Positions 10,270-21,158 of a stretch of DNA of 64,000 nucleotides are shown here, one piece after another. The position numbers were made by a program, and so were the translations under genes. The notes below the pieces were generated by a model. The model made no database searches, was not told the origin of the DNA, and saw only the letters and a program-made list of their open reading frames with translations. Every line of letters starts with the position of its first letter. Positions within the stretch are counted from its first letter, which is position 1. The DNA comes from Blastomonas aquatica (GTDB taxonomy: Bacteria; Pseudomonadota; Alphaproteobacteria; Sphingomonadales; Sphingomonadaceae), in contig NZ_BMGD01000002.1 of NCBI RefSeq assembly GCF_014639875.1, forward strand, positions 620,001-684,000, read 5' to 3'.

Positions 10270-10728
10270 TCAGGACCCCGCAAGCGCTTCCTTCACCCAG
10301 CCGCTGGCCTTGCTCATGTCGATCTCGGAGGCGTGGCGGGACTTCACCTCGGCCATGACCTTGCCCATGTCCTTGAGGCTGGACGCGCCGGTTTCGGCTA
10401 CCACGGCGGCAATCGCGGCCTTGGCTGCCGTTTCGTCGAGCTGAGCAGGCAGGAATTCCTCGATGATCGCGACTTCGGAGGCTTCCTGCGCGGCGAGTTC
10501 GGCGCGGCCGCCCTGTTCGTACATCGCAATCGATTCGCGGCGCTGCTTGATCATCTTCTGCAGCACCTCGGTGACCATCGCGTCGTCATCGATGGTCGAA
10601 GACGAGGTGCGCAGCTCGATATCGCGATCCTTGATCTTGGCAAGGATCAGGCGGACCGCCGCGGTGCGGGGCTTGTCGCCCCCTTTCATTGCCGCAACCT
10701 GCGCAGCCTTAAGCGAATCGCGAATCAT
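10270..10728 (-). CDS. GatB/YqeY-domain protein
   Basis: 152 residues from MIRDSLKAAQVAAMKGGD. The ATG at 10728 is chosen over the 235-residue frame because the extension is non-coding in character and an AGGA lies upstream. The family features are the N-terminal KPRTAAVRLILAKIKDRDIE, the MIKQRRESIAMYEQGGR motif, and the C-terminal SSLKDMGKVMAEVK. The YqeY domain resembles the tail of GatB, which binds tRNA in the Asp/Glu-tRNA amidotransferase. The stand-alone protein has no proven role; tRNA binding is inferred. It is transcribed toward GIY-YIG/dnaG/rpoD and divergent from carA. Confidence 0.92.
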   Translation of the reverse strand: MIRDSLKAAQVAAMKGGDKPRTAAVRLILAKIKDRDIELRTSSSTIDDDAMVTEVLQKMIKQRRESIAMYEQGGRAELAAQEASEVAIIEEFLPAQLDETAAKAAIAAVVAETGASSLKDMGKVMAEVKSRHASEIDMSKASGWVKEALAGS

Positions 10729-10960
10729 GCGAACGCATCCTTTCCCGGTGAATTTTGGAACAAGCGACCAATCTAGCGGGAATAAAATGTTTTTCATAGA
10801 TTGACCGTGCGACCCCGCTAAGCCTAGTGACCCGCCAATTTGGCCGCTTTCCGGCAGGGGGCGCGAACGGGATCCTGGCAACGCTTTGACCCCGCCCGAA
10901 CCTGCAATAGTCTGCGGCCCGGCACACTTGCGACTCAACGCAACACAAGGAAAACGATCC

Positions 10961-12235
10961 ATGGCGCACGCCACCACCTCCGCTCAGCCTCAAGGCGCGA
11001 CCGGCTTGCTGCTTCTGGCCGATGGCACGGCCATCTGGGGCAGGGGCTTTGGCGCTGCCGGGGCCAAGGCTGGCGAGGTCTGCTTCAACACCTCGATCAC
11101 CGGCTATCAGGAAATCCTGACCGACCCGAGCTATGCCGGGCAGATCATCACCTTCACCTTCCCGCACATCGGCAATGTCGGCGCCAACCCCGAGGACATC
11201 GAGGCCGACGTGCCCCAGGCGCTGGGCTGCATCGTGCGCGAGGATGTCACCAACCCTAGCAGCTTCCGTTCCGCCCAGCATTTCAGCGAGTGGCTCGCCG
11301 CCAACGGCCAGATCGGCATTTCGGGGATAGACACCCGCGCGCTGACCCGCCGCATCCGTGAGGCCGGCGCGCCCAACGCGGTGATCGCGCATGCCCCCGA
11401 TGGCGTGTTCGACATGGCCGCATTGCACGCCCAGGCGCAAAGCTGGGCCGGGCTCGAGGGCATGGATCTGGCGATCGAGGTTACCGGCGCGGACACCCGC
11501 GGCTGGCAGGGCGGCGTGTGGACTTTGGGGTCCGGGTACAGCACCCAATCCCCGTTTGTCCCGAGCGAAGTCGAGGGACGTAGCGGAACGGTTGCGGAAG
11601 GTCCCTCGACTGCGCTCGGGACAAACGGAGGGGGGAGCCAGGACCTGCCCCACGTCGTCGCGATCGATTATGGCGCCAAGCACAACATCTTCCGCTCTTT
11701 GGTCAAGGCCGGCGCGCGGGTCACCATCGTGCCTGCGCAGACGCCGATCGAGGCGATCGACGCGCTCCAGCCCGATGGCGTGTTCCTCTCCAACGGCCCG
11801 GGTGATCCGGCAGCCACCGGGGTGCATGCCGTGCCGGTGATCAAGGACCTGCTCGAGCGCGACATTCCGATCTTCGGCATCTGCCTGGGGCACCAGCTGC
11901 TGGGTCTTGCCGCCGGCGCACGCACCACGAAGATGCACCAGGGCCATCGCGGCGCCAACCATCCGGTCAAGCGGCTGGAGACGGGTGTTGTAGAGATCAC
12001 CAGCATGAACCACGGCTTTGCGGTCGATGCGGCGACCTTGCCTGCCAATGTCATCGAGACCCATGTCTCGCTGTTCGACGGCAGCAACTGCGGCATCGCC
12101 TTCACCGACAAGCGCGCTTTCGGCGTCCAGTACCACCCCGAAGCATCGCCTGGACCGCAGGACAGCTTCTATCTGTTCGAGAAGTTCGTAACCGGCCTCA
12201 AGACATCGGAAAAGTTAGGGGAAGCAGCAGCATGA
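10961..12235 (+). CDS. carA: Carbamoyl-phosphate synthase small subunit, with in-frame repeat insertion
   Basis: 424 residues, start ATG 10961 after AAGGA. The N-terminal small-subunit domain (residues 1-190) is intact: FNTSITGYQEILTDPSY, ITFTFPHIGN, ISGIDTRALTR. The class I glutaminase domain has nucleophile Cys308 in GICLGHQ and the His/Glu of YHPEASPGP. It hydrolyses glutamine and passes ammonia to CarB for arginine and pyrimidine synthesis. The linker between the domains (residues about 194-225) contains PFVPSEVEGRSGTVAEGPST and LGTNGGG, encoded by palindromic repeat copy C; this makes the protein some 30 residues longer than usual. The stop overlaps the next start by ATGA. Confidence 0.97.
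   Translation: MAHATTSAQPQGATGLLLLADGTAIWGRGFGAAGAKAGEVCFNTSITGYQEILTDPSYAGQIITFTFPHIGNVGANPEDIEADVPQALGCIVREDVTNPSSFRSAQHFSEWLAANGQIGISGIDTRALTRRIREAGAPNAVIAHAPDGVFDMAALHAQAQSWAGLEGMDLAIEVTGADTRGWQGGVWTLGSGYSTQSPFVPSEVEGRSGTVAEGPSTALGTNGGGSQDLPHVVAIDYGAKHNIFRSLVKAGARVTIVPAQTPIEAIDALQPDGVFLSNGPGDPAATGVHAVPVIKDLLERDIPIFGICLGHQLLGLAAGARTTKMHQGHRGANHPVKRLETGVVEITSMNHGFAVDAATLPANVIETHVSLFDGSNCGIAFTDKRAFGVQYHPEASPGPQDSFYLFEKFVTGLKTSEKLGEAAA
11552..11628. repeat. Palindromic repeat copy C (head-to-head pair) inside carA
   Basis: Two units face each other: 11552-11579 (CCGTTTGTCCCGAGCGAAGT then CGAGGGAC) and 11601-11628 (GTCCCTCGACTGCGCTCGGG then ACAAACGG). A 21-base loop separates them. The arms are nearly perfect reverse complements over 28 bases, so the mRNA could form a long hairpin inside the carA reading frame. 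The reading frame stays open across the element. Confidence 0.93.
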
Positions 12236-12603
12236 GCATGAAACTCCCCAAGGTCGATCCTGCGCGCATGGAGCAGGAATGGGCGGCCGATCAGGACGTG
12301 TTGCGCAATCTGGCGGCCAATGGCGACCGGGCGCAGATCAAGCGTCAGGTCGATGTGAGCTTTCGCGGGAGCGAGGAGAACCTGCAGCGTCTGTCAGAGG
12401 CAGCGAGCACCTTCGGTCTGGTAGAACTCGACCGTGAGGAGGATGCCGAGGGCGGCGAGCCGTATCTGTTCTTCGAGCGGTTCCAGGCGGTCGATGCGCA
12501 GTCGATCAAGGATCTGACGCGCATCTGCCTGCAAATCGAGATGATGTTCGATGTAGAATATGATGGCTGGGGCTGTGAAGCGCAGTCGGGCACGGTGCAC
12601 TGA
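12232..12603 (+). CDS. RraB-like (ribonuclease E inhibitor) domain protein
   Basis: 123 residues. Recognisable parts are DQDVLRNLAANGDRAQIKRQ, the LYFFE-like EPYLFFERFQAVD, and CLQIEMMFDVEYDGWGCEAQ near the C-terminus, which match the RraB/DUF695-type domain that binds and inhibits RNase E in E. coli. The start ATG overlaps carA's TGA (ATGA), so it is co-translated with carA and sits before carB. Whether it inhibits RNase E here is inference. Insertion of this gene between carA and carB links pyrimidine/arginine synthesis to a possible RNA-decay regulator. Confidence 0.8.
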   Translation: MSMKLPKVDPARMEQEWAADQDVLRNLAANGDRAQIKRQVDVSFRGSEENLQRLSEAASTFGLVELDREEDAEGGEPYLFFERFQAVDAQSIKDLTRICLQIEMMFDVEYDGWGCEAQSGTVH

Positions 12604-12666
12604 CCAAGCCCCCGATCGCCACCTCCCCAAGATGAAATCAAAGCCTTAAAAGAGAGCACAATAACA

Positions 12667-15600
12667 ATGCCCAAGCGCACCGATATAAACAGCATCCTGA
12701 TCATCGGCGCAGGTCCGATCATCATCGGCCAGGCATGTGAGTTCGATTATTCAGGCACGCAGGCGTGCAAGGCGCTGAAGGAGGAGGGCTACCGGATCGT
12801 TCTGGTCAACTCCAACCCTGCCACGATCATGACCGATCCCGACATGGCCGATGCAACCTATATCGAGCCGATCACCCCGGAGATCGTCGCCAAGATCATC
12901 GCCAAGGAGCGCGCGGAGCGCCCGAACGAGAAGCTGGTGGTGCTGCCGACGATGGGCGGGCAGACCGCACTCAACACCGCGCTGGCGCTCGACGCCGATG
13001 GCACGCTCGAGAAATATGATGTCGAGCTGATCGGCGCGAAGGCCGAGGCGATCGACAAGGCCGAGGACCGGCTGAAGTTCCGCGATGCGATGGACAAGAT
13101 CGGGCTGGAATCGGCGCGGTCGGGCATTGCCCATACCATCGACGAGGCGCTCGCCGTGCTGGAACGCACCGGCCTGCCGTCGATCATCCGCCCCAGCTTC
13201 ACCATGGGCGGCACTGGCGGTGGCATTGCCTACAACCGCGACGAGTTCGTCCAGATCGTCACCGGCGGGCTTGATGCCTCGCCCACCACCGAAGTTCTGA
13301 TCGAGGAATCTTTGCTCGGCTGGAAAGAGTACGAGATGGAGGTGGTGCGCGACAGACACGACAACGCCATCATCATCTGTTCGATCGAGAACGTCGATCC
13401 AATGGGCGTGCACACCGGCGACAGCATCACCGTCGCGCCCGCGCTGACGCTGACCGACAAGGAATATCAGATCATGCGCTCGGCCAGCATCGCGGTGCTG
13501 CGCGAGATCGGTGTCGAGACGGGCGGATCGAACGTGCAGTTCGCGGTCAATCCCAAGGATGGCCGCTTGATCGTCATTGAGATGAACCCGCGCGTGTCGC
13601 GCTCTTCGGCGCTGGCATCGAAGGCGACGGGCTTCCCGATCGCCAAGGTCGCGGCCAAGCTTGCAGTGGGCTATACGCTCGACGAGATCACCAACGACAT
13701 CACCGGCGCAACGCCCGCCAGCTTCGAGCCGACGATCGATTACGTCGTCACCAAGATTCCCCGGTTTGCGTTCGAGAAGTTCAAGGGTGCAAGCCCGCTG
13801 CTGGGCACCGCGATGAAGTCGGTCGGCGAGGTGATGGCGATCGGCCGCAATTTCCAGGAATCGATGCAGAAGGCTTTGCGTGGGCTGGAGACGGGCCTCA
13901 GTGGCTTCAACTTCGTCGATCATCTGGTGGGCGCGCCGCATGATGACATCGTTGCCGAGCTGAGCCAGGCGACCCCCGACCGGCTGCTGGTAGCAGCACA
14001 GGCGCTGCGCGAAGGCATGACCGTCGAGCAGGTGCACGCGGTCGCAAAGTACGATCCCTGGTTCCTCGAGCAGATCAAGCAGATCGTCGATGCCGAGGCG
14101 GAGGTTCTCGCCGATGGCCTGCCGCGCGACGCGGTGGGTATGCGGCGGCTGAAATCGATGGGCTTTTCCGACAAGCGCCTGGCGTATCTTGCGCTGCAAT
14201 CGGCGCATTTGCGCCCCGGAATGGACCGCGCGCTGGCGCGTGGATCGGGCATGGTGCACGATGCGGTGGTCGCGATGACCGGCGGCGTCACCGAGGCCGA
14301 GGTGCGCGCGCTGCGCCACAAGCTTGGCGTACGCCCCGTGTTCAAGCGGATCGACACCTGCGCAGGCGAGTTCGAGGCAAAGACGCCGTATATGTACTCG
14401 ACCTATGAGGCCCCGAGCTTTGGCGAGCCCGAGTGCGAAAGCCAGCCGACCGGTCGCCGCAAGATCGTGATCCTGGGCGGCGGACCCAACCGCATCGGCC
14501 AGGGGATCGAGTTCGACTACTGCTGCTGCCACGCCTGCTTTGCACTGGGTGACGCGGGCTATGAGACGATCATGATCAACTGCAACCCGGAAACGGTCAG
14601 CACCGATTACGATACCTCGGATCGGCTGTATTTCGAACCGCTGACCGCAGAGGACGTGCTCGAGATCCTTGATGTCGAACGCTCCAACGGCGAACTCGTC
14701 GGGGTGATTGTGCAGTTCGGTGGGCAGACCCCGCTCAAGCTGGCACAGGCGTTGGAAGATGCCGGGATCCCGATCCTGGGCACCTCGCCCGATGCGATCG
14801 ATCTTGCCGAAGACCGCGAACGCTTTGCCAAGCTGGTTGACAAGCTTGGCCTCAAGCAGCCGATGAACGGCATCGCGCGCAGCCGTGAAGAGGCGATCGC
14901 GGTGGCCAACCGCATCGGCTATCCGGTGCTGATCCGGCCCTCTTACGTGCTGGGCGGGCGCGCGATGGAGATCGTTGACGGCCAGGCCCAGCTTGAGTCC
15001 TATATCGCCACCGCAGTGCAGGTCTCGGGTGACAGTCCGGTATTGATCGACCAGTATCTGCGCGATGCGATCGAGGTTGACGTCGACGCTATCTGCGATG
15101 GGCAGCAAGTCGCGATTGCAGGCGTCATGCAGCATATCGAGGAGGCTGGCGTCCACTCGGGCGACAGCGCCTGCAGCCTGCCGCCTTACAGCCTCTCGGA
15201 TGACCTGATCGCCGAGATGGAGCGCCAGACGCGTGCGCTGGCCGAAGGACTCAAGGTTCGCGGGCTGATGAACATCCAGTTCGCGGTCAAGGAAGGCCAG
15301 GTCTATCTGATCGAGGTCAACCCACGCGCCAGCCGCACCGTGCCGTTTGTCGCCAAGGCGATCGGCCAGCCGGTGGCGAAATATGCAGCGCGGGTGATGG
15401 CAGGCGAAATGCTGGCGGATCTGCCGGTGATCGACCGGAACATCAGCCATATGGCGGTCAAGGAAGCGGTTTTCCCCTGGGCGCGCTTTGCAGGCGTCGA
15501 TCCGGTGCTGAGCCCCGAGATGAAATCGACCGGCGAAGTGATGGGCATCGACAAGGACTTCGCCACCGCGTTTGCCAAGGCGCAGATCGGCGCGGGACTG

Positions 15601-16020
15601 ACGCTGCCGACCAAGGGCACGGTGTTCATTTCGGTCAAGGAAAACGACAAGCCGGTGATCCTCGAAGCTGCGCGCGGCCTCATTGCGCTGGGCATGGACA
15701 TCGTCGCCACCGGGGGCACGGCGCGCTATCTTGGTGACAACGGGGTCGCGGTGACCGAGGTCAACAAGGTGGCGCAGGGGCGGCCGCATATCGTCGATCG
15801 GATCAAGGATGGCGAAATCGCCTTGATCTTCAACACCACCGAGGGCTGGCAGAGCCTGAAGGACTCGCAATCGATCCGTGCCAGCGCGCTCAACGGCAAG
15901 ATCCCGTACTTCACGACGGCTGCGGCGAGTGTCGCTGCGGTGAGGGCGATGGCATCGCTCGCCAAGAGCAGCCTTGAAGTAAAGCCGCTTCAAGCTTATT
16001 ATATACGGCCTGACGCTTGA
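12667..16020 (+). CDS. carB: Carbamoyl-phosphate synthase large subunit
   Basis: 1117 residues, full length. The two homologous ATP-grasp halves are seen: the first begins [20 protein letters not shown] and includes [12 protein letters not shown]; the second begins [20 protein letters not shown] and includes [14 protein letters not shown]. The C-terminal MGS-like allosteric domain (ATGGTARYL) follows. It makes carbamoyl phosphate from bicarbonate, two ATP and ammonia tunnelled from CarA. It lies 63 bases after the rraB-like gene with AGAGAG before the ATG. A long minus-strand frame covering this gene is an antisense artefact of codon bias. Confidence 0.99.
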   Translation: MPKRTDINSILIIGAGPIIIGQACEFDYSGTQACKALKEEGYRIVLVNSNPATIMTDPDMADATYIEPITPEIVAKIIAKERAERPNEKLVVLPTMGGQTALNTALALDADGTLEKYDVELIGAKAEAIDKAEDRLKFRDAMDKIGLESARSGIAHTIDEALAVLERTGLPSIIRPSFTMGGTGGGIAYNRDEFVQIVTGGLDASPTTEVLIEESLLGWKEYEMEVVRDRHDNAIIICSIENVDPMGVHTGDSITVAPALTLTDKEYQIMRSASIAVLREIGVETGGSNVQFAVNPKDGRLIVIEMNPRVSRSSALASKATGFPIAKVAAKLAVGYTLDEITNDITGATPASFEPTIDYVVTKIPRFAFEKFKGASPLLGTAMKSVGEVMAIGRNFQESMQKALRGLETGLSGFNFVDHLVGAPHDDIVAELSQATPDRLLVAAQALREGMTVEQVHAVAKYDPWFLEQIKQIVDAEAEVLADGLPRDAVGMRRLKSMGFSDKRLAYLALQSAHLRPGMDRALARGSGMVHDAVVAMTGGVTEAEVRALRHKLGVRPVFKRIDTCAGEFEAKTPYMYSTYEAPSFGEPECESQPTGRRKIVILGGGPNRIGQGIEFDYCCCHACFALGDAGYETIMINCNPETVSTDYDTSDRLYFEPLTAEDVLEILDVERSNGELVGVIVQFGGQTPLKLAQALEDAGIPILGTSPDAIDLAEDRERFAKLVDKLGLKQPMNGIARSREEAIAVANRIGYPVLIRPSYVLGGRAMEIVDGQAQLESYIATAVQVSGDSPVLIDQYLRDAIEVDVDAICDGQQVAIAGVMQHIEEAGVHSGDSACSLPPYSLSDDLIAEMERQTRALAEGLKVRGLMNIQFAVKEGQVYLIEVNPRASRTVPFVAKAIGQPVAKYAARVMAGEMLADLPVIDRNISHMAVKEAVFPWARFAGVDPVLSPEMKSTGEVMGIDKDFATAFAKAQIGAGLTLPTKGTVFISVKENDKPVILEAARGLIALGMDIVATGGTARYLGDNGVAVTEVNKVAQGRPHIVDRIKDGEIALIFNTTEGWQSLKDSQSIRASALNGKIPYFTTAAASVAAVRAMASLAKSSLEVKPLQAYYIRPDA

Positions 16021-16124
16021 CCCCCCGACAAGTCGTTACCCTGAAACGGTCCTGATCCAGGGCCGCTAAGGGCCATATTTCGGGTGATGGGACAGGCTCA
16101 GCCAAATAAGAAGGGATATGCCGA

Positions 16125-16601
16125 ATGGCAACCGTCGATAAGCTGCCAATGCTGGCAGAAGGATACGAGAAGCTTACGCGCGAGCTGAAACTGCTCAAGG
16201 AAGAGCGCCCGCTGATCGTCGAGGCGATCGAGGAAGCGCGCGCGCATGGCGATCTGTCCGAGAACGCCGAGTATCACGCCGCCAAGGAACGCCAGGGCCA
16301 GGTCGAGGCAACCATTGGTGATCTGGAAGGCAAGTTGAGCCGCGCGCAGATCATCGATCCGACCACGCTCTCGGGCAACAAGGTGGTGTTCGGCGCAACC
16401 GTGACACTGCTCGACGAAGACGACAAGCCGATCAAGTACCAGATCGTGGGTGAGGCCGAGGCGGATGCGCGCAAGGGCCGCATCAGCTATTCCAGCCCTA
16501 TCGGCCGCGCGTTGATTGGGCGTCTGCTTGATGACGAGGTTGAGGTCAGCGTGCCTTCGGGCGACAAGTTTTACGTCGTGTCGAAGATCGAGTTCATTTA
16601 A
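16125..16601 (+). CDS. greA: Transcription elongation factor GreA
   Basis: 158 residues, typical length. The N-terminal coiled coil has [20 protein letters not shown] and the acidic tip region [16 protein letters not shown]. The C-terminal FKBP-like domain ends [14 protein letters not shown]...[12 protein letters not shown]. It rescues backtracked RNA polymerase by stimulating transcript cleavage. AAGGGA lies 10 bases before the ATG. Only 3 bases separate it from the rhomboid gene, so the two are probably cotranscribed. Confidence 0.98.
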   Translation: MATVDKLPMLAEGYEKLTRELKLLKEERPLIVEAIEEARAHGDLSENAEYHAAKERQGQVEATIGDLEGKLSRAQIIDPTTLSGNKVVFGATVTLLDEDDKPIKYQIVGEAEADARKGRISYSSPIGRALIGRLLDDEVEVSVPSGDKFYVVSKIEFI

Positions 16602-16604
16602 GCG

Positions 16605-17282
16605 ATGCCCAATCTGCCGCGCGGCGCGGCGACCAATGTACTTGTCATCGCCAATGTCCTGGTGTGGCTGGCTGGATTGCTGTCGGGCTGGACCGAACGG
16701 TTTCAGGTCGAGGGGGGCTTCTGGTCGGCACGGCTGTCAGACAGCATCCACGGCCATGCCAGCGCATTGCCCACAGACTACCCCTGGCTGGTGCCGGTTT
16801 GGCTGACCCCGGTCACTTCAGCATTTCTGCATGCGGGGCTGTTTCATCTGGCGATGAACATGCTCGTGCTGCTGTTTATCGGACGGCTGATCGAGGCAGC
16901 GCTGGGGACCGAGCGGTACCTGCTGCTTTATGCCGCCGGGATCATTGGCGCTGCGGGCGTGCACTATCTGGTCGATCCTGCCTCGACCACCCCGGTGGTT
17001 GGTGCGAGCGGCGCGATTTCGGCATTGCTCGCCGCGTATTTCTTGCTGTTCTCGCCGCGCAAGCCGCGCGCGGTCGGGCCGTTTTCAGGGCTCGTGGTTC
17101 ACATTGCCTGGCTTGCCGTTGCTTGGACAGGGATCAACCTGCTCAGTCAGTTCGCCTTTGCAGGGACCGCTCTGGGTATCGCGATCTGGGCCCATATTGG
17201 CGGATTTGCCGCAGGCCTGCTGCTGGCGGTGCCGCTGGCGCAGAGCCATGGCACCCGCAGACCGCGACACGATATCCCGTGA
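16605..17282 (+). CDS. Rhomboid-family intramembrane serine protease
   Basis: 225 residues with six or so hydrophobic segments. Active-site features are the HLAMNM motif in helix 2, Ser135 in GASGA and His197 in WAHIGGFAAG. Rhomboids cut single-pass membrane proteins within the bilayer. Substrates are not predictable from sequence. The gene starts 3 bases after greA's stop. The C-terminus is a short basic cytoplasmic tail. Confidence 0.92.
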   Translation: MPNLPRGAATNVLVIANVLVWLAGLLSGWTERFQVEGGFWSARLSDSIHGHASALPTDYPWLVPVWLTPVTSAFLHAGLFHLAMNMLVLLFIGRLIEAALGTERYLLLYAAGIIGAAGVHYLVDPASTTPVVGASGAISALLAAYFLLFSPRKPRAVGPFSGLVVHIAWLAVAWTGINLLSQFAFAGTALGIAIWAHIGGFAAGLLLAVPLAQSHGTRRPRHDIP

Positions 17283-17296
17283 CGTTTTAAAGGCGG

Positions 17297-17521
17297 TCAG
17301 GCCTGATCGGGGGTTTCAGGATCTAGCAGACGGTGCATGTGAACGATCACATAGCGCATTTCGGCATCATCCACCGTGCGCTGGGCGTTGCTGCGCCAGG
17401 CTTCCTCGGCGCTGGCATAATCGGGATACACTCCGACAAGATGCATCTTGTCGAGTTCGCAGAAATCGAGGGTCTGCGGATCGCTGACGCGTCCGCCCAT
17501 GACGAGATGAAGTTTGCTCAT
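17297..17521 (-). CDS. DUF4170 family protein
   Basis: 74 residues from MSKLHLVMGGRVSDP; AAGGA is placed before this ATG, so the longer frame to 17566 is not used. The pattern KLHLV.GG...DP, VGVYPDYASAEEAWR and AEMRYVIVHMHRLLDPE is characteristic of DUF4170, a family found in Alphaproteobacteria with no known function. The gene is convergent with the rhomboid gene (14 bases apart). Confidence 0.88.
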   Translation of the reverse strand: MSKLHLVMGGRVSDPQTLDFCELDKMHLVGVYPDYASAEEAWRSNAQRTVDDAEMRYVIVHMHRLLDPETPDQA

Positions 17522-17672
17522 TGAATTGCGCGTTCCTTGATCGATGAACGGGACACCTGCTGGCATCCTCTCCCCGCCGGAGCCCTGCAGGCCACCGTAT
17601 GATTGGGGTGCGCCATAGTCGCAATCGAAACGATTTTCCAGCCCTGTCGCGCGCAGGCTGTCGCGCTGGCGA

Positions 17673-18047
17673 TCAACCCTTGGTTTTGGCGCGAACTCTG
17701 GCCGCGGCTTTATCGATCGACACCTTGGTTTTCTCTATCACCGGCGCACATGCCTGGGAAATAGGCTTGCGGGCGAAGAACAATCCGCTGAGGACGCCTG
17801 CCATCGCTAGTTTGCCGCGGTGCATCCAGGCGGTGGCCCCCACCTTATCCACTGCGCCACCGATTGCGTCCGCCGCCGTCTCAACGGCCTCGTTGCGCAT
17901 ATTGACCGGATTGAACCGAACCTGGGCGCGGGCCAGCGCCTGTTGCCACTGGCTGCGAGCAGCCAATCTCCGTGCAGCGACCTCAGCCAAGCTTGGCTCA
18001 TGCTCAACCGAAACAGGGTCATCGGACGCCCGGATCTTATCGGTCAT
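17673..18047 (-). CDS. Hypothetical membrane-associated protein, third gene of YqjD/YqjE-like operon
   Basis: 124 residues. A charged, Ala-rich N-terminal half (SLAEVAARRLAARSQWQQAL) is followed by a weakly hydrophobic stretch near residue 80 (LAMAGVLSGLFFARKP) and a Lys-rich tail. I do not recognise a named family. Its ATG overlaps the stop of the preceding holin-X-like gene by ATGA. The position after DUF883 and YqjE-like genes parallels yqjK in the E. coli yqjDEK cluster, but similarity to YqjK is not evident. Confidence 0.7.
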   Translation of the reverse strand: MTDKIRASDDPVSVEHEPSLAEVAARRLAARSQWQQALARAQVRFNPVNMRNEAVETAADAIGGAVDKVGATAWMHRGKLAMAGVLSGLFFARKPISQACAPVIEKTKVSIDKAAARVRAKTKG

Positions 18048-18487
18048 GCGACTGCTCCGTTCGCGCCGGTTTCGGGGGGGAGGCCGGCATCAGGCTCGGG
18101 ATCGCCCGCAAACATAGCGCTGATTTTGCCGATCCGCCCGGCCGCGGCCCATAAGCACAGAACGGCCAGCAGCAGCGATCCGGCAACGGTCGCTGCCATA
18201 GCTCCCCAGGCTCCCAGCACCGGGATTAACGCTATCATCGTCCCGACAACCAGCGCGATCAGCGCACAGCTGATCAGAACCAGACCGATGATGGCAAGGA
18301 TTGCCATCGCACGGACCTGCTGTCCCACCGCAGCGATACGCGCTTTCTGAAACCCGATTTCGGCATCGATCAGTTCACGCCCATCAGCATACAAACCGCG
18401 CAGCTGCGCGATCATGCCGGGTTTGGGCGCCTCTTCGACCGGGGGCTCAGTGTCGCTAACGGGTGCGGTTTCATATACTTGGGTCAT
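18044..18487 (-). CDS. Phage-holin-X/YqjE-like membrane protein
   Basis: 147 residues from MTQVYETAPV; an alternative ATG lies two codons earlier at 18493. A cytoplasmic N-terminal part with an amphipathic helix (LRGLYADGRELIDAEIGFQK) precedes two transmembrane segments (about residues 60-82 and 88-112), then a short acidic/Pro-rich tail. This arrangement fits the holin-X/DUF1469 (YqjE) family, small stress-linked inner-membrane proteins that are not phage derived. It lies 31 bases after the DUF883 gene and overlaps the next gene by ATGA. Confidence 0.8.
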   Translation of the reverse strand: MTQVYETAPVSDTEPPVEEAPKPGMIAQLRGLYADGRELIDAEIGFQKARIAAVGQQVRAMAILAIIGLVLISCALIALVVGTMIALIPVLGAWGAMAATVAGSLLLAVLCLWAAAGRIGKISAMFAGDPEPDAGLPPETGANGAVA

Positions 18488-18518
18488 GAGCATTCAACAG
18501 CCAGCGTATCAACGCCGC

Positions 18519-19112
18519 TCAGCGTTTCTTGCCGAACACCGATCCAAATATCTTGGCAAGAACGAGGCTGGACACCGCAGCAATGCCAAGTGCAGCGCCT
18601 GGCTTGGCACGAACAAATTCGCGGGTATCGGCGGCAATCTCATCGACAGGCTTGGCGCGCAAGCGATCGGCAGCGTCGCTGACCGATTGGGCCGCAGTGC
18701 GCGCATAATCGCCATATTTCGGGCCGACATTGTCATCGATCGCGCCTGCACTATCGTTGATAATCCGCGCAAGTCCCTGAACTGCGTCGCTGGTCTTGTC
18801 CTTGACATCGACAGCGATTTCGCGCGCTTTGACAGTCACGTTTTCAGGAATCATGGCGCTTACCTTGGCTGCGGCGGCGCCAAAGGCGCTGGCGTCTGTG
18901 GAAGATGTCGATGAAGCGTCTGATAACGCATCGGGTTGTACCGCAAGTTCTGTTCCGGGCGAAGACACAGGCGGGGTCGCATCGCCGGCGGCGGGCGCGG
19001 GCGACGCAATCTCACGCTCGACTGTGCTGTCAGGGCTCGGCGTCTTCTTGGCGCGCGGCTTTTTGGGAGCAGCAGTGGCCGGGGCTTCAGCTTTAAATTC
19101 TTCGTCGGACAT
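18519..19112 (-). CDS. DUF883/ElaB-YqjD-like membrane-anchored protein
   Basis: 197 residues from MSDEEFKAEAPATAAPK; GGAGGAAATC before the ATG is a strong RBS. The first 100 residues are Ala/Pro/Lys/Ser-rich and disordered. The second half has DUF883 character: a long amphipathic helix (VKDKTSDAVQGLARII, DYARTAAQSVSDAADRLR), an FVRAKPGAALGIAA signature and a C-terminal hydrophobic anchor ending FGKKR. In E. coli such proteins tether ribosomes to the inner membrane in stationary phase. It heads a three-gene operon with an EcfG-like promoter upstream. Confidence 0.82.
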   Translation of the reverse strand: MSDEEFKAEAPATAAPKKPRAKKTPSPDSTVEREIASPAPAAGDATPPVSSPGTELAVQPDALSDASSTSSTDASAFGAAAAKVSAMIPENVTVKAREIAVDVKDKTSDAVQGLARIINDSAGAIDDNVGPKYGDYARTAAQSVSDAADRLRAKPVDEIAADTREFVRAKPGAALGIAAVSSLVLAKIFGSVFGKKR

Positions 19113-19137
19113 GATTTCCTCCTCAAGCAATGCAGCA

Positions 19138-20601
<1,464 letters not shown>

Positions 20602-20625
20602 TCTTGACATCTACTGATCGCATAT

Positions 20626-20666
20626 TTGATTCGGGTAGGCGGTTTCGGCTTGTCAGCCCGAATCAA
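20626..20666 (+). terminator. Hairpin between eno and ftsB
   Basis: A perfect 10-bp stem, TTGATTCGGG (20626-20635) with CCCGAATCAA (20657-20666), and a 21-base loop. There is no T-run after it, so it may attenuate rather than stop eno transcription before ftsB (starts 20685). Confidence 0.5.
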
Positions 20667-20684
20667 TTGTGATTCAACGGGATA

Positions 20685-20996
20685 ATGCCGCAACGTAAAC
20701 CCGTCATCAAGCCAGCCAAGCAGGCAATCGCTCCGGGCATCTCGCTCGTCGCGCTGCTGGTGATTGCGGCGTACGCGTTGCTGGGCCCCACCGGCGTGCT
20801 CGCCTGGGGCGATTACCGCCAAAGGCTCGAGGTGCAGAAAGTCGAATTAGCGCGGCTTCACGACCAGCGTGACGCCCTTCGCAACCGGGTCAGGCTGCTT
20901 GATCCGCGCGCGGTCGATCCCGATCTGGTGAGCGAACTCGTTCGTCGTGACCTCAATGTCGCGCATCCCGATGAAATCATCGTTCCATTGAAATAG
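20685..20996 (+). CDS. ftsB: Septum formation initiator FtsB/DivIC family protein
   Basis: 103 residues. A short basic N-terminus is followed by one transmembrane segment (about residues 18-36, ISLVALLVIAAYALLG) and a coiled coil (YRQRLEVQKVELARLHDQRD, then ALRNRVRLLDP). This is the plan of FtsB, which joins FtsL and FtsQ in the divisome. The C-terminal DPDLVSELVRRDLNVAHPDE is the conserved part of the family. Placement between eno and pdhA is usual for the group. Confidence 0.9.
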   Translation: MPQRKPVIKPAKQAIAPGISLVALLVIAAYALLGPTGVLAWGDYRQRLEVQKVELARLHDQRDALRNRVRLLDPRAVDPDLVSELVRRDLNVAHPDEIIVPLK

Positions 20997-21158
20997 CGTG
21001 CCGACCCGCCGCGCCGGCGGATCGCGGAATGCTGCGGATTATTGCGCAAAAACCGCGTTGGCCGTTGCGTAAACGGCGCGCTTGCTTCTATATGCGCTCC
21101 GGTCGTTTCCTCCCCCCTGCCTCACGGCAGCGATCCTCATCGCGAAAGGTTTCCCGTC

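Noticed and set aside
12751-15993. 1080-codon open frame on the minus strand antisense to carB
   Set aside because: carB is unmistakable in the other frame. Such long antisense frames follow from GC-rich third-codon positions and this one has no family features.
18044-18487. Prophage holin
   Set aside because: No phage genes around; DUF883 neighbour shows it is the YqjE/holin-X-like stress protein family.
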